A DNA stretch of 48,088 nt, taken from assembly GCA_017504405.1 (NCBI GenBank), contig JAFVRG010000020.1, forward strand, positions 105,881 to 153,968, written 5' to 3'. This stretch comes from Clostridia bacterium (GTDB lineage Bacteria > Bacillota > Clostridia > Oscillospirales > CAG-272). A program made the position numbers and the translations under genes. The notes under the pieces were generated by a model. The model had not been told where the DNA came from. It saw nothing but the letters and a program-made list of their open reading frames with translations, and made no database searches. Numbering within the stretch: position 1 is the first letter of the stretch; each line of letters opens with the position of its first letter. Positions 37,269 through 46,900 of the stretch are shown one piece after another.

Positions 37269-37298
37269 ATTGCGCAATCCTATAACAGTTAACTGTTA
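37269..37298. promoter_or_regulatory. Two adjacent perfect palindromes in the B2 leader
   Basis: ATTGCGCAAT (37269-37278) and TAACAGTTAACTGTTA (37283-37298) lie between the promoter and the B2 start. The second, 16 bp, is the size of a dimeric regulator site placed to block transcription after initiation. As RNA it would form only a weak hairpin. Confidence 0.5.
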
Positions 37299-37325
37299 CC
37301 GCAAATATAGAGTAAGGAGAAATTT

Positions 37326-40300
37326 ATGAGAAAAAGAATTATGAGCCTACTTTTGGTGGCAATTATGCTTATCTGCATGGTTCCTGCGATTTCGCTGGTG
37401 TCCTACGCAGATGTTGCGACAGCTCCCGCAGTAGGTACCTACGAGTACTACGAGCATTTGTGGTATGATGACGGACATCTTTTGTCATTTGTTGATATGA
37501 CGCATATGACACAGGATGAAATTGTTATCAACTCCGAATCTCTCGAGCTCGAAAACACCGATTACCGTATAATCAACGGCAAGACAGGTTTTACCACAAA
37601 CTCAGGTCTGCGTAGCTATGCTAAGATTATAGACGGTAAAAACGAGGGCAAGTATTACCTGATAACCATCAGCGGTACATACAACGGCGATGGCACAGGC
37701 GGCATTATGGACAATTACAGCTTCGCACCTGACAGCGAGGGATTTTTAAAGATTCCTACAGCTGCGGCTCGTGGCAATACTGCTGCTGAGCGGTCGGGAA
37801 TCTGGCTCGGTCACGCTTATACCTCTGACGAGGTAACTACACCTATGGAGAGAGGTCATCAGAGCGTAAATCTGCTCGATGCCGAGATAGACTATGGCAG
37901 TCCGGATGCCCTCAACACCTTTACCGTTGATATGGTAATGGATTACAACATTCCCACAATAAATCCCGGTGGAGTTCTCCTTTTGTCCATTGCGACAAGC
38001 TCTGAGCGTTTTGCAAATTCCTCTTCTGAGGAACCGTTCGGCAATACCACCAATGCGCTGGATACGGCAAAGAGCCGTACTGACGCCTATTATGTTCTCG
38101 GCGGCTATCAGCCCACGGGCGCAGGTGTAAATATGTATTGGCTCGGATACAACGGACGCTATCAGGGAAATCTGAATTGCTCTTATTACGGCGGAGCATT
38201 CCCGAGCGGCTCGGCGCTCCACGTTGCGTATAACATCAAATATACGGCGCCTACCGCCTTTATGCTGAAACACACCGCTCTTATGATGTCCGGTGCTTGG
38301 GCGAGTAGCGAGGCAAATGCACCAAAGGTAACCGAGCCTTCAAACGGTTATCCCTCATACGGTGCATATCTGGATATGACCGCTCTTATGGCTAACGTTC
38401 CTGATGCAGCCAATATGTATTATCTGAGAGTTTATGATTGCGCTCTTGCTGAGGAGCAGCTGAAGCAGAATCATTTTGCGGATCTCTGCTATTACTACGG
38501 AGTGGACCTCACCGCCTACAACAACCTGACCAAGAAGTTCAAGGCGCAGGTTATAGAAGGTGCGCAGTCAATAAATCTTGGTGATACCGCATACGCAAAA
38601 TCCGACCTTGAGGCTCTCATTGCAAACGTTATGCGTGATGCAATGCCCGAGGTTGGCGATGCTGCCGCAGATTATAGGACCAAGGTTGTTGACGATGAGC
38701 TTGCAAAGTACATAGACCTTTACTATGATGACGGACATCTTATGTCGATGCTGTATCTGTCCGACGTTGAAAGCTCCGATGTTGTTTACAACGGAGACGG
38801 CGTAGAGATTGACGGCGCACGTGTTGTGCTTGGAAACAAGCATGAGGCAAACGGTGTGTATGACTCATACGTCAGAATTCTGGCGGGTAAGTACGCAGGA
38901 GAATATTACAAGCTCGCAAATCAGGCGCAGGACAACAGCTATACCTTAAAGGTTGAGATTGACGGAGAGGGCTTTATTAAATACAATGAGCCGTTCTTTG
39001 CTTTTGGAACCCGTGATATAGGAGTAAGGTTCTCGTATACCTATGCTGAGGAAGACATCAATAAGCCTGACCCGAGAATAAGTCAGAAATCACGCTTTAT
39101 CTACAACACTGATTATCTTCAGTACGATAACACCTACGGCAACTTTACTATGGAGGGTGTTTACCGTATGCATGCACCTTATTATTCTGTGGGCAATGAG
39201 AAGCAGGACGTTTTCTCACTTCTTATGGCGCTCGGAAATCATCAGGGCTGCTTCGTTGTCAAGACCGGCAAGAACAATCAGGCAATAACCTCCTTCTATT
39301 CGGGTACGACGCACGGCGACGGAACTCAGAGAGAGGTTATATATGAAATTGGCGAAACCCATCACTATATGGCACGCGCCTCGTTCTCAACACCTACTAA
39401 GATGATGCGTTCAATTTATTTCTACCATCATAGAGAGGGAATGGTAACAACAAACGCAGGTAAGGAAAACGGATACGATCTTGCTACTATGCTAAACAAC
39501 GACCGTTCGAAGTTTGCGGCGCACAATCAGGGCTCACAGATGTATTTCCTCCGTTTTTACGACGTATCGCTGACTCCCGCGCAGATGAAGCAGAATCACT
39601 TCGCCGACCTCTGCTATTACTACGGACTTGAAAATGTAGAGGCTCTTGTAAAAATCGGTTCATCTGCTCTTACCGAGGAGTTTTATGACGGATATAAGCA
39701 GTACAGAGTAGGTATGTGCTCTCCCGTTGAAATTAATGCAATGCAGACGGGAATAAACAATGCCATAAATTCTGTTATTAACGCAGACCGTGTTATAGAT
39801 ACCATCGCTCAATATTACAATACAGCTGTTGCTAATGCGACATCTTCTGCAGCTTCTCTTGCTGTAGTAACCGATATAATGAACAGCATTGACGCCTCTA
39901 TTGAGCAGGTTAAGAATATCGAGTCCCTTGACGCAGAGGGCGCAGTTATCATAGCCAACTGTGTTCAGGAGCTCGAATCCATTAAAGAAAATATAAATCT
40001 GTATTACCTGATAGTGCAGAGCTATAACGCAAATGTCTCGGAGGTTAAGGATATTGCAACCCAATTGAAGAACGCATCGGTCTCTGGTACGGCAATTGAT
40101 GTGTTGCTTGAAAACCGTAACAAGCTCGAGGGCAAGATGCATTATTCAAACGAGGGAGCGGCTAATAATGCGAAGTTCGCAGTCCTTGCATCTGAGGGAC
40201 AGGTGAAAATCGGCAGCATAATGTCGGTTGCGAACAGCGTTAATGCGCAGACTGCATTTAATGTTGAGGATTACATCAAATTTGCTGGATATCAGGTTCG

Positions 40301-40844
40301 TATAACTGATTTTGCGGCTATGCGTGCACTGTTTGCGGTAGATACAGAGGCTGTGGCTAACGGATATTCCTACGGAAATCTCAGCTACGATATTGTGAGC
40401 CTTGGCTTTATACTTGCAGATGCTACCAGTGCAAGTATGGATGCGACTTATGACGGAGAGCGTGTATCCACAGATGCAAAAAATCCTCTCGTAAGATACG
40501 TTGACAAGTGGAGCAGAGAGGAAACGCTCGACAGCGCTGTCAATGAGATTACCGGATTTGAGGATGCTGAGGCGTATTCGATAATAAAGGCTTTTGATGA
40601 TGCCGATAGCTCAAATATAGCCGATGAATATCAGAAGGAATACAAGCTCCGTGCGTTCATCGTGCTTGAGGGTGAGGGAACTCAGTTCATCCGTTATCTC
40701 GACGTAGAGAGCGTCAACGTAGGCGACACGGTGTCTATGTATGAGCTTGCAAAGCATGCGAGCACGGTTGAGAGTGCAGAAAATTTGAAGGATGAATACT
40801 ACATCAGCCGTGTCATAGCTGCGGTTGAGGGCAAAGAGGATTAA
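37326..40844 (+). CDS. Very large exported protein, type B (B2), two jelly-roll-like modules
   Basis: 1172 aa, full-length paralogue of B1. Signal peptide 1-28 (MRKRIMSLLLVAIMLICMVP). Module 1 begins L45-W-Y-D-D-G-H-L52 and closes with LRVYDCALAEEQLKQNHFADL. Module 2 begins LYYDDGHLMSML and closes with LRFYDVSLTPAQMKQNHFADL. A helical stretch and the C-terminal module (KFAGYQVRITDFAAMRALF to VIAAVEGKED) follow. Similarity to B1 is strongest at the signal peptide, module starts, module ends and C-terminal module. The middle of each module is variable, as expected if loops bind different ligands. It has its own promoter, and C2 follows after 15 bases with GGGAGGAG. Confidence 0.75.
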   Translation: MRKRIMSLLLVAIMLICMVPAISLVSYADVATAPAVGTYEYYEHLWYDDGHLLSFVDMTHMTQDEIVINSESLELENTDYRIINGKTGFTTNSGLRSYAKIIDGKNEGKYYLITISGTYNGDGTGGIMDNYSFAPDSEGFLKIPTAAARGNTAAERSGIWLGHAYTSDEVTTPMERGHQSVNLLDAEIDYGSPDALNTFTVDMVMDYNIPTINPGGVLLLSIATSSERFANSSSEEPFGNTTNALDTAKSRTDAYYVLGGYQPTGAGVNMYWLGYNGRYQGNLNCSYYGGAFPSGSALHVAYNIKYTAPTAFMLKHTALMMSGAWASSEANAPKVTEPSNGYPSYGAYLDMTALMANVPDAANMYYLRVYDCALAEEQLKQNHFADLCYYYGVDLTAYNNLTKKFKAQVIEGAQSINLGDTAYAKSDLEALIANVMRDAMPEVGDAAADYRTKVVDDELAKYIDLYYDDGHLMSMLYLSDVESSDVVYNGDGVEIDGARVVLGNKHEANGVYDSYVRILAGKYAGEYYKLANQAQDNSYTLKVEIDGEGFIKYNEPFFAFGTRDIGVRFSYTYAEEDINKPDPRISQKSRFIYNTDYLQYDNTYGNFTMEGVYRMHAPYYSVGNEKQDVFSLLMALGNHQGCFVVKTGKNNQAITSFYSGTTHGDGTQREVIYEIGETHHYMARASFSTPTKMMRSIYFYHHREGMVTTNAGKENGYDLATMLNNDRSKFAAHNQGSQMYFLRFYDVSLTPAQMKQNHFADLCYYYGLENVEALVKIGSSALTEEFYDGYKQYRVGMCSPVEINAMQTGINNAINSVINADRVIDTIAQYYNTAVANATSSAASLAVVTDIMNSIDASIEQVKNIESLDAEGAVIIANCVQELESIKENINLYYLIVQSYNANVSEVKDIATQLKNASVSGTAIDVLLENRNKLEGKMHYSNEGAANNAKFAVLASEGQVKIGSIMSVANSVNAQTAFNVEDYIKFAGYQVRITDFAAMRALFAVDTEAVANGYSYGNLSYDIVSLGFILADATSASMDATYDGERVSTDAKNPLVRYVDKWSREETLDSAVNEITGFEDAEAYSIIKAFDDADSSNIADEYQKEYKLRAFIVLEGEGTQFIRYLDVESVNVGDTVSMYELAKHASTVESAENLKDEYYISRVIAAVEGKED

Positions 40845-40859
40845 GGGAGGAGAAGACAG

Positions 40860-43850
40860 ATGAAAAAAATAATTGCTTTAATGCTTTGCTTCGTTATGCT
40901 TCTTTCCTTGATTGCGTGTTCTACGGACGGCGATGATGCATCAACGACCACAACGACTACAACTGCTCCAACGACAACAACGACTACGACAAACACGACC
41001 GTTGGCGCAAAGGAAGAACTGGTATACTCCGATTGGGACAAGAGCGGATATCATATATACGTATCCGAGGACGGATTTGATTACAATGACGGCTCAACTC
41101 CCGAAAAGGCGGTAGAGACCATCTACCGTGCAAACGAGCTCGCCGCAGATTACATAAACGGCGAAACTCCCGACAAACAGGACGTTATAATCTCCTTTGA
41201 GGAGGGTAACTACTATATCCCCACCACCGTTAAAATGGTAACGGGAACCGAGGAGGTTGGAATCTACTACACCTCCCGCGGTGGCAGAGCTTATTTCGTA
41301 GGCGGAATTAATATCAAGCCGTACGAGATAATGAAGTGCAACGACACCGAAATCGCAAACAAGGTTAAAGATGAAGATGCAAGGAACAATCTCTATGAGG
41401 TAGACCTGACGAACTACACACGCTATCTTACCGATTTTCTTGCTAATCCTGCTAATTTAAACGGAACAACGGTTCATAACTCGATAGAGTTTTACGTTGG
41501 CAACTACAACCTCCAGCCGTCACGCTTCCCTGACAAGGATTATCAGGCGGGCGACACCACGGCTGTCGGAGTTGATATGCCGGGCTCATTTGCAATTACC
41601 TACATTAATTATATGAAGGACGGTCAGTTTGTTTCGGTAGATGAAATAGCTGATTATTCAACAACTCCTTTGAATATATTCCTTACAGGTGAGACCTATG
41701 AAAAGGTAAAGTCGTGGGACGTTGCAAACGAGAAGATATATATTGAGGACACCCTCAATAACAACTACACAATTACACGTCACTACGTTACGAGCTTCAC
41801 GGATACACGTTATTCCTTCGACGGTAACGTTACTTACTATGACGGATACGTAACACTTCATACAGGACGTGGCTCTAACGGTGCTGTCGGCTTGCCCTCT
41901 AACGGCGGTTCATATTCCGAGTTCAGACGTGCATATTTCTTCAATATTATTGAGGAAATCAACGATCCGGGTGAATTCTACTATGACGAGGCTGATAAGA
42001 AGCTCTACGTTTATCTCGACGAAACAATGTCAGCCAATGACCTTTACGTGGCAACTCTCGGTACACAGGCATTCAATATCGAGGGTCAGCCTGATAGCCT
42101 TATTCAGAATATACATTTTGTAAATATGGGCTTCAGATATTCACAGTCCGACTGGATGCATATGAAGAATGCCACAAATATTACGGTTAGCGGCTGTCTA
42201 ATGGGACTTAACGCAGGTCTTGCCGTATTTACACAGAATGCAACAAACCTTACCTTCAAGGATTCGATCTTTGAGCAGCTCGGTACAGGTGTATTCAGAC
42301 TCTGGAATACTGCGTGGGGAGACCACGACGACGACGGGGTATACGACCTAGCAAACGTTCTGGTAGAGAACTGTATTCTGCGTGACATCTCCGAGCAGAA
42401 GGTTGACTACCGACCTGCATTCGGATTCTTCAAATTTTCGGGTATCACAGTACGTCACTGTACTGTATCCGAAGGAGGCCACGCCGCTGTTCAGTATTCG
42501 GAGGCAGCCAACCTCCTGTTCGAGTATAACGAGTGGTACGGATTTATGACCGAAACCGATGACGGAGGACTCTCTTATTCGGGTATGGCTGATGCCACCA
42601 CTATGACGGGTACTGTTTGGAGATACAATCTCATTCACGATATAGGCTCGTCCTGGCAGCCGTGGGGTGTTCGTGTATTTTACAGTGATGCTGACAGTGC
42701 GCTGTACACCATACACGACAACGTTATATACAACTTTATGCAGGGCGAGGCTAAGGGAGTTGTATTCCACAACGTACACGGTGGAAAAATCTACAATAAT
42801 ATTATAATGAACACCGCAGAGGATGTTTATATAATGACGGACTATATATATCCGGACATATTTACCGACCTGATGCGTTCCCTCAGAGCCGATACGGTAA
42901 GCGACATCTACAGTGGAACCTTCTACTATCTCAACTTTGAAAAAGCGGACGAAAGCGGCGATACCGCTGCCCGCAAGGAGCTGTACTCATCCGATGTCTT
43001 TGATGATGATTTCAAGTTCCATTTTGAGAGATTTGAATATCTGCGCTCTGATAAATACCTCTACGATATGTTCTCCAGAGGTTATGCGGTTATTTCACCG
43101 TATACACGTCAGGACAGCACTATTGGAACGAGCTCGAGCGAATCTGCTCACAACGGAGGAACGGTTGTGATTGACGACAGCACGATAGAGGATTTCGTTG
43201 TCCGTCTGGCGCAGAACGTCGCAGGCAAGTCTAAGGGTGATTATACATTTAATTCTGTTGATGAGATGACGGGCTTCCTCGTTCAGTTAGGATATAAGGG
43301 AGCAAGTGATGCGGGTAAGATGCCTGTAGGTGTCAGCATTTTGTATAACGGAGAGAGAGTACTCTTCTTCTACTACAATCTGCTTGCAGCGGGCTCTCCC
43401 GAGGCTGTCAGTGAGTGGGTTCTCAGTGATGCGGCAATTGCGGCGCAGGCGACGGATTCCACTATAACGAACAATATAGACACACTCTTCTCTCAGCACA
43501 GAGGATGGGCGCACTACGTTTACAGAGCGGCTATATATTCTAAATTTGCCTACACAGGACTCTATTACAACAACCTCACGATAAACGTAGGACTTGACCT
43601 TTCCACGCCGGTACCCGTCGGTAATACAGACGTTTATTGGGACAGCGTATTTGCAAAGAGCGGTAACTGCTCCGATTACGACGACATAGATATAGAGATG
43701 CTTGACGAGAACGGCGAATATACAGTTGATTTTATCGACCTCATAACCGATATTATTGACAACGATCAGAACCTGCAAAGAGATGAATACGGAGAAGCGG
43801 TACTGAAGCTTCTTGATTTGTCTAACGTAGGCGCTTCCCTTGGTAAATAA
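40860..43850 (+). CDS. Lipoprotein with right-handed beta-helix (C2), GH141/pectate-lyase-like
   Basis: 996 aa, full-length paralogue of C1. Lipobox L-I-A-C20. The linker is two runs of seven Thr split by Ala-Pro, then a few residues more. The front part repeats HIYVSEDGFDYNDGSTPEKA, FYVGNYNLQPSRFPD and PGEFYYDEADKKLYVYLDE; the helix rungs and TETDDGGLSYSGMADATTMT are strongly conserved. The calcium-loop-like segment reads D-H-D-D-D-G-V-Y-D, keeping the acidic positions. Both copies keep the same likely active-site face, so both are probably functional. Substrate unknown. The gap to A2 is 136 bases and contains hairpins but no clear promoter. Confidence 0.82.
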   Translation: MKKIIALMLCFVMLLSLIACSTDGDDASTTTTTTTAPTTTTTTTNTTVGAKEELVYSDWDKSGYHIYVSEDGFDYNDGSTPEKAVETIYRANELAADYINGETPDKQDVIISFEEGNYYIPTTVKMVTGTEEVGIYYTSRGGRAYFVGGINIKPYEIMKCNDTEIANKVKDEDARNNLYEVDLTNYTRYLTDFLANPANLNGTTVHNSIEFYVGNYNLQPSRFPDKDYQAGDTTAVGVDMPGSFAITYINYMKDGQFVSVDEIADYSTTPLNIFLTGETYEKVKSWDVANEKIYIEDTLNNNYTITRHYVTSFTDTRYSFDGNVTYYDGYVTLHTGRGSNGAVGLPSNGGSYSEFRRAYFFNIIEEINDPGEFYYDEADKKLYVYLDETMSANDLYVATLGTQAFNIEGQPDSLIQNIHFVNMGFRYSQSDWMHMKNATNITVSGCLMGLNAGLAVFTQNATNLTFKDSIFEQLGTGVFRLWNTAWGDHDDDGVYDLANVLVENCILRDISEQKVDYRPAFGFFKFSGITVRHCTVSEGGHAAVQYSEAANLLFEYNEWYGFMTETDDGGLSYSGMADATTMTGTVWRYNLIHDIGSSWQPWGVRVFYSDADSALYTIHDNVIYNFMQGEAKGVVFHNVHGGKIYNNIIMNTAEDVYIMTDYIYPDIFTDLMRSLRADTVSDIYSGTFYYLNFEKADESGDTAARKELYSSDVFDDDFKFHFERFEYLRSDKYLYDMFSRGYAVISPYTRQDSTIGTSSSESAHNGGTVVIDDSTIEDFVVRLAQNVAGKSKGDYTFNSVDEMTGFLVQLGYKGASDAGKMPVGVSILYNGERVLFFYYNLLAAGSPEAVSEWVLSDAAIAAQATDSTITNNIDTLFSQHRGWAHYVYRAAIYSKFAYTGLYYNNLTINVGLDLSTPVPVGNTDVYWDSVFAKSGNCSDYDDIDIEMLDENGEYTVDFIDLITDIIDNDQNLQRDEYGEAVLKLLDLSNVGASLGK

Positions 43851-43869
43851 ACAGGTAAACAAATTAAAG

Positions 43870-43933
43870 GGGCTTATTGCCCGTAACCATCGCTCATACG
43901 GTGCTTCTGCCTATTGCGGCAGAGGCACGTATG
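43870..43933 (+). other. Hairpins in the C2-A2 gap, possible processing or attenuation element
   Basis: A small GGGC/GCCC hairpin (43870-43882) is followed by a long stem: 43895-43899 and 43901-43911 pair with 43929-43933 and 43918-43928 (16 bp with one bulged G and one G-U pair) around TATTGC. No T tract follows, so it is unlikely to terminate. It separates the B-C part from the A-peptide part of the transcript, as the 30456 hairpin does in the first unit. Confidence 0.6.
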
Positions 43934-43986
43934 CGGCACCCTAAGATGTATACCCAAAAAATATTTATATAAAAGGAGACAAAATT

Positions 43987-46900
43987 ATGAAAAAGCGAAT
44001 TTTGAGCCTTGTTCTTGCAGTCGTAATGGTACTGTGCCTTGTCCCCGCAATTTCTCTGGTTAGCTTTGCGGCGGCTGAGGATTACAGCGTCCTCCCCGAT
44101 GACACGAACAAGCAGCACTTCGTTGACGTAATGGCAGCGTATGCCGACGCAAATGCGCCGACTGCCGCAGTCATCAACGAAAAACTCACAGGCTACCTCG
44201 CTCTTAACAAGGTAATGACCGTTGAGGAGCAGGCAAAGCTCATTGCAGACTCGATTCAGCTGTTCTACTATGAGGATGGCGCCTATGAGGAAAATGTTGA
44301 GATAATAACCCAATATCTCACAGAAAAAAATCCTATCGGAACAAAGGAAGGGGAGTATGACCATGCGCATGCGCTGGAGCAGCTTCTTATCTACGTTGAC
44401 GGCGATCCCGCACAGGGCTGGCGTGCGTGGGGCTCACGCAACTCGGCTAACCACGTTGCATTCAAGGCGATAAACAGTAGCGCACCTACCACCGTTGATG
44501 CGAATACTGCCGCAACCTATGCTGACATCATCTATTCCGCAGGTGTATGGGTAGTTGGAGTAGAGAATGTTGAGGCAACGCAGGAGGCGTACATAAAAGA
44601 CGCTGTTCAGAAGATAATTGACGACGGAAACATTACGTCCTTCTCCCGTAACTATCAAGGCGGAGACCCTATTTTCACTCCGCTCGCTTCGACGCTTCAC
44701 TTCCGCACTACTATTGATAAGGGTGGAGCTACTGCGGTTCAGCATTCAAGCAACAACCAGGGATTTTGGACCTATATATCCGCTGCCTTGGAGCAGATTA
44801 ACAAGCAGATGAATTACGGCGCTCACAAGGTTGCTGATTTCTACCTCAACTTCACAGATGTGAAGCTCGGTGAGGGTGTTGATGCAGATGCTGAGAAGGC
44901 AAAGCTGAAGGCAATCCTTGACTACTACTTCGCACCCGGTAAGGGTAACTACGGTTACTACGAGGACCTCTGGTACGATGACGGTCACCTCGTTTACTTC
45001 GTAGATACCTCAAACCTCGACAATCCGTATGCTAAAACTGAAAACTCCAAGTATGAGGAAGGTACGAGAACAGCTCTGACTCCCTCGCATTTTGCCCGTT
45101 TCATACAGACGGCTGGTGACGAATCGGGTAACGTGTACAGTAATCCTAACACGGCGAACTTACGTTCTCACGTTAAGATAGTAGGCGGATATGAGATAGG
45201 AAGATATTTCACCATCGGTACCGATTTCGTTAACAACAACGCAGGAATCATACTCAAAACCGAGGTAAATACAGACGGATATCTGAGAATATACCACAAC
45301 AACGTGAATAACGCCTATTACTGCTCGCATTCCTGGGGAATGAGCAAGCATGCAGGTATTTTCGTTGGCTTGAACTACTCCTATGAGCAGACCTATGATT
45401 TGCTCACTCAGCATGTAGGTAATGCCTCCACCAATCAGATGTACACCGACTACAACTATTATCTCGATAACGGAATGAAGTCGGTTGCAAATGAGGACGG
45501 ATATTTCGGCGGTTATACGACACAGCTCAATCTCCGTCTTGATCCTACGTATTGGACTAACGAAAATTATCCCCAATTTGACACTTGCACGTCGTCAGCT
45601 ACCAACAAGGTTAATTTGTACGGCTCACAGGTCGGTAGCTTCCTGTCAGGCCCCTCGATGGATGGCGGTAACACAGGTCCTCAAATGTCGGGCGGTCTTA
45701 TAAAAATCGGAGCCAAGTACGATGCAACACTCGGCGCTGCTGTAACGATGACCGGAAGAGTTATAACGGGCGCAAACAATTCGGGCGCAGCTGTCGGCGG
45801 CGACAACTCGATAGTTCTCGGTAGCCCTATGTCGATAAGCACTGCTGCAGGCTTCATTGATCCTTACAGCAAGGTGGCACAGCTCCGGTATCTTAATGTT
45901 AACGGCACAAGCGCAACTTATGATAGACAGTACTTTGAGGTAAGTAACGAAAATGTATTCTATCCTTGCTCGACCAATACAAATCTCTCGCTTGTAACCA
46001 ATACGGGATTTGTTGTTAGTCAGATGGTTCAGATGCAGGATAAGCTGATGAGCAATTTCCGTGCGTACGACGTAGCTCTTACCAATGAGCAGCTCGCACA
46101 AAATGCTTTCGCAGATCTCGCATACGAGAAGGGAATTGACCTTACAAAGTTCAACACCCTTTCGGATATAAACAAGAATCTTGTATGGGCAACCCTTTAC
46201 GGCGCTGACCTTGATGCCACAACTGAGGCAGATATAGATAAGGTTATAGACGACGTTATTAACATCAAATTCTATAACAGCGATTATTCCGAGTACGAGC
46301 ATCTCTGGTACGATGACGGACATCTCGTAGCATTTGTTGACCTTATGAACATAACCGAGGATCAGCGCACGACGAGCACCCTCTTCGGCGACCAGCACGT
46401 CGCTATCAAGGATACCTTCCGTCTCCTCACCGGTTATTCTAACGTTAAGGTGAATTCGGCTGACCCTGCCCGTGCATATGTAAGAATTACGGGCGGTCAA
46501 AAGGCAGGCGATTGGTTCATGATTGTAACCAATAATAAAAACAACAACAGCTTCTACACCTTCCCGACTGTTGAGGGCGGATTTACCGATTTCGGTGATC
46601 CTACCACCTATCTTTCGGGTAATAAGACGGGAATAATGGTAGCGCAGAGCTATACCGACGCAGAGGTTGTAAAACCGTTTACTAAGACGGCGGCACAGCT
46701 GGTCGGTGACAGCTATATTCTTCCCGCTGCAAACGGAGGCAATTCATTTACGGCTGATACTGCTATTTACATTAAGGTACCTACCACGCTTACCTATTCT
46801 CACGCTAACTATTTCGGAACAAACGAATTCGTTCGTTCTACCGAAAATACTGACATGTTCCAGGACTCAAACATGACGCCGTACAACAAGACAGACCTTT

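Larger units (their letters stand above)
37326..43850 (+). repeat. B2-C2 gene pair, paralogous to 30505-37070
   Basis: Second copy of the B-C two-gene unit. Here the order continues into A2 and its peptide, whereas in the first copy A1 and its peptide lie upstream. Confidence 0.9.
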
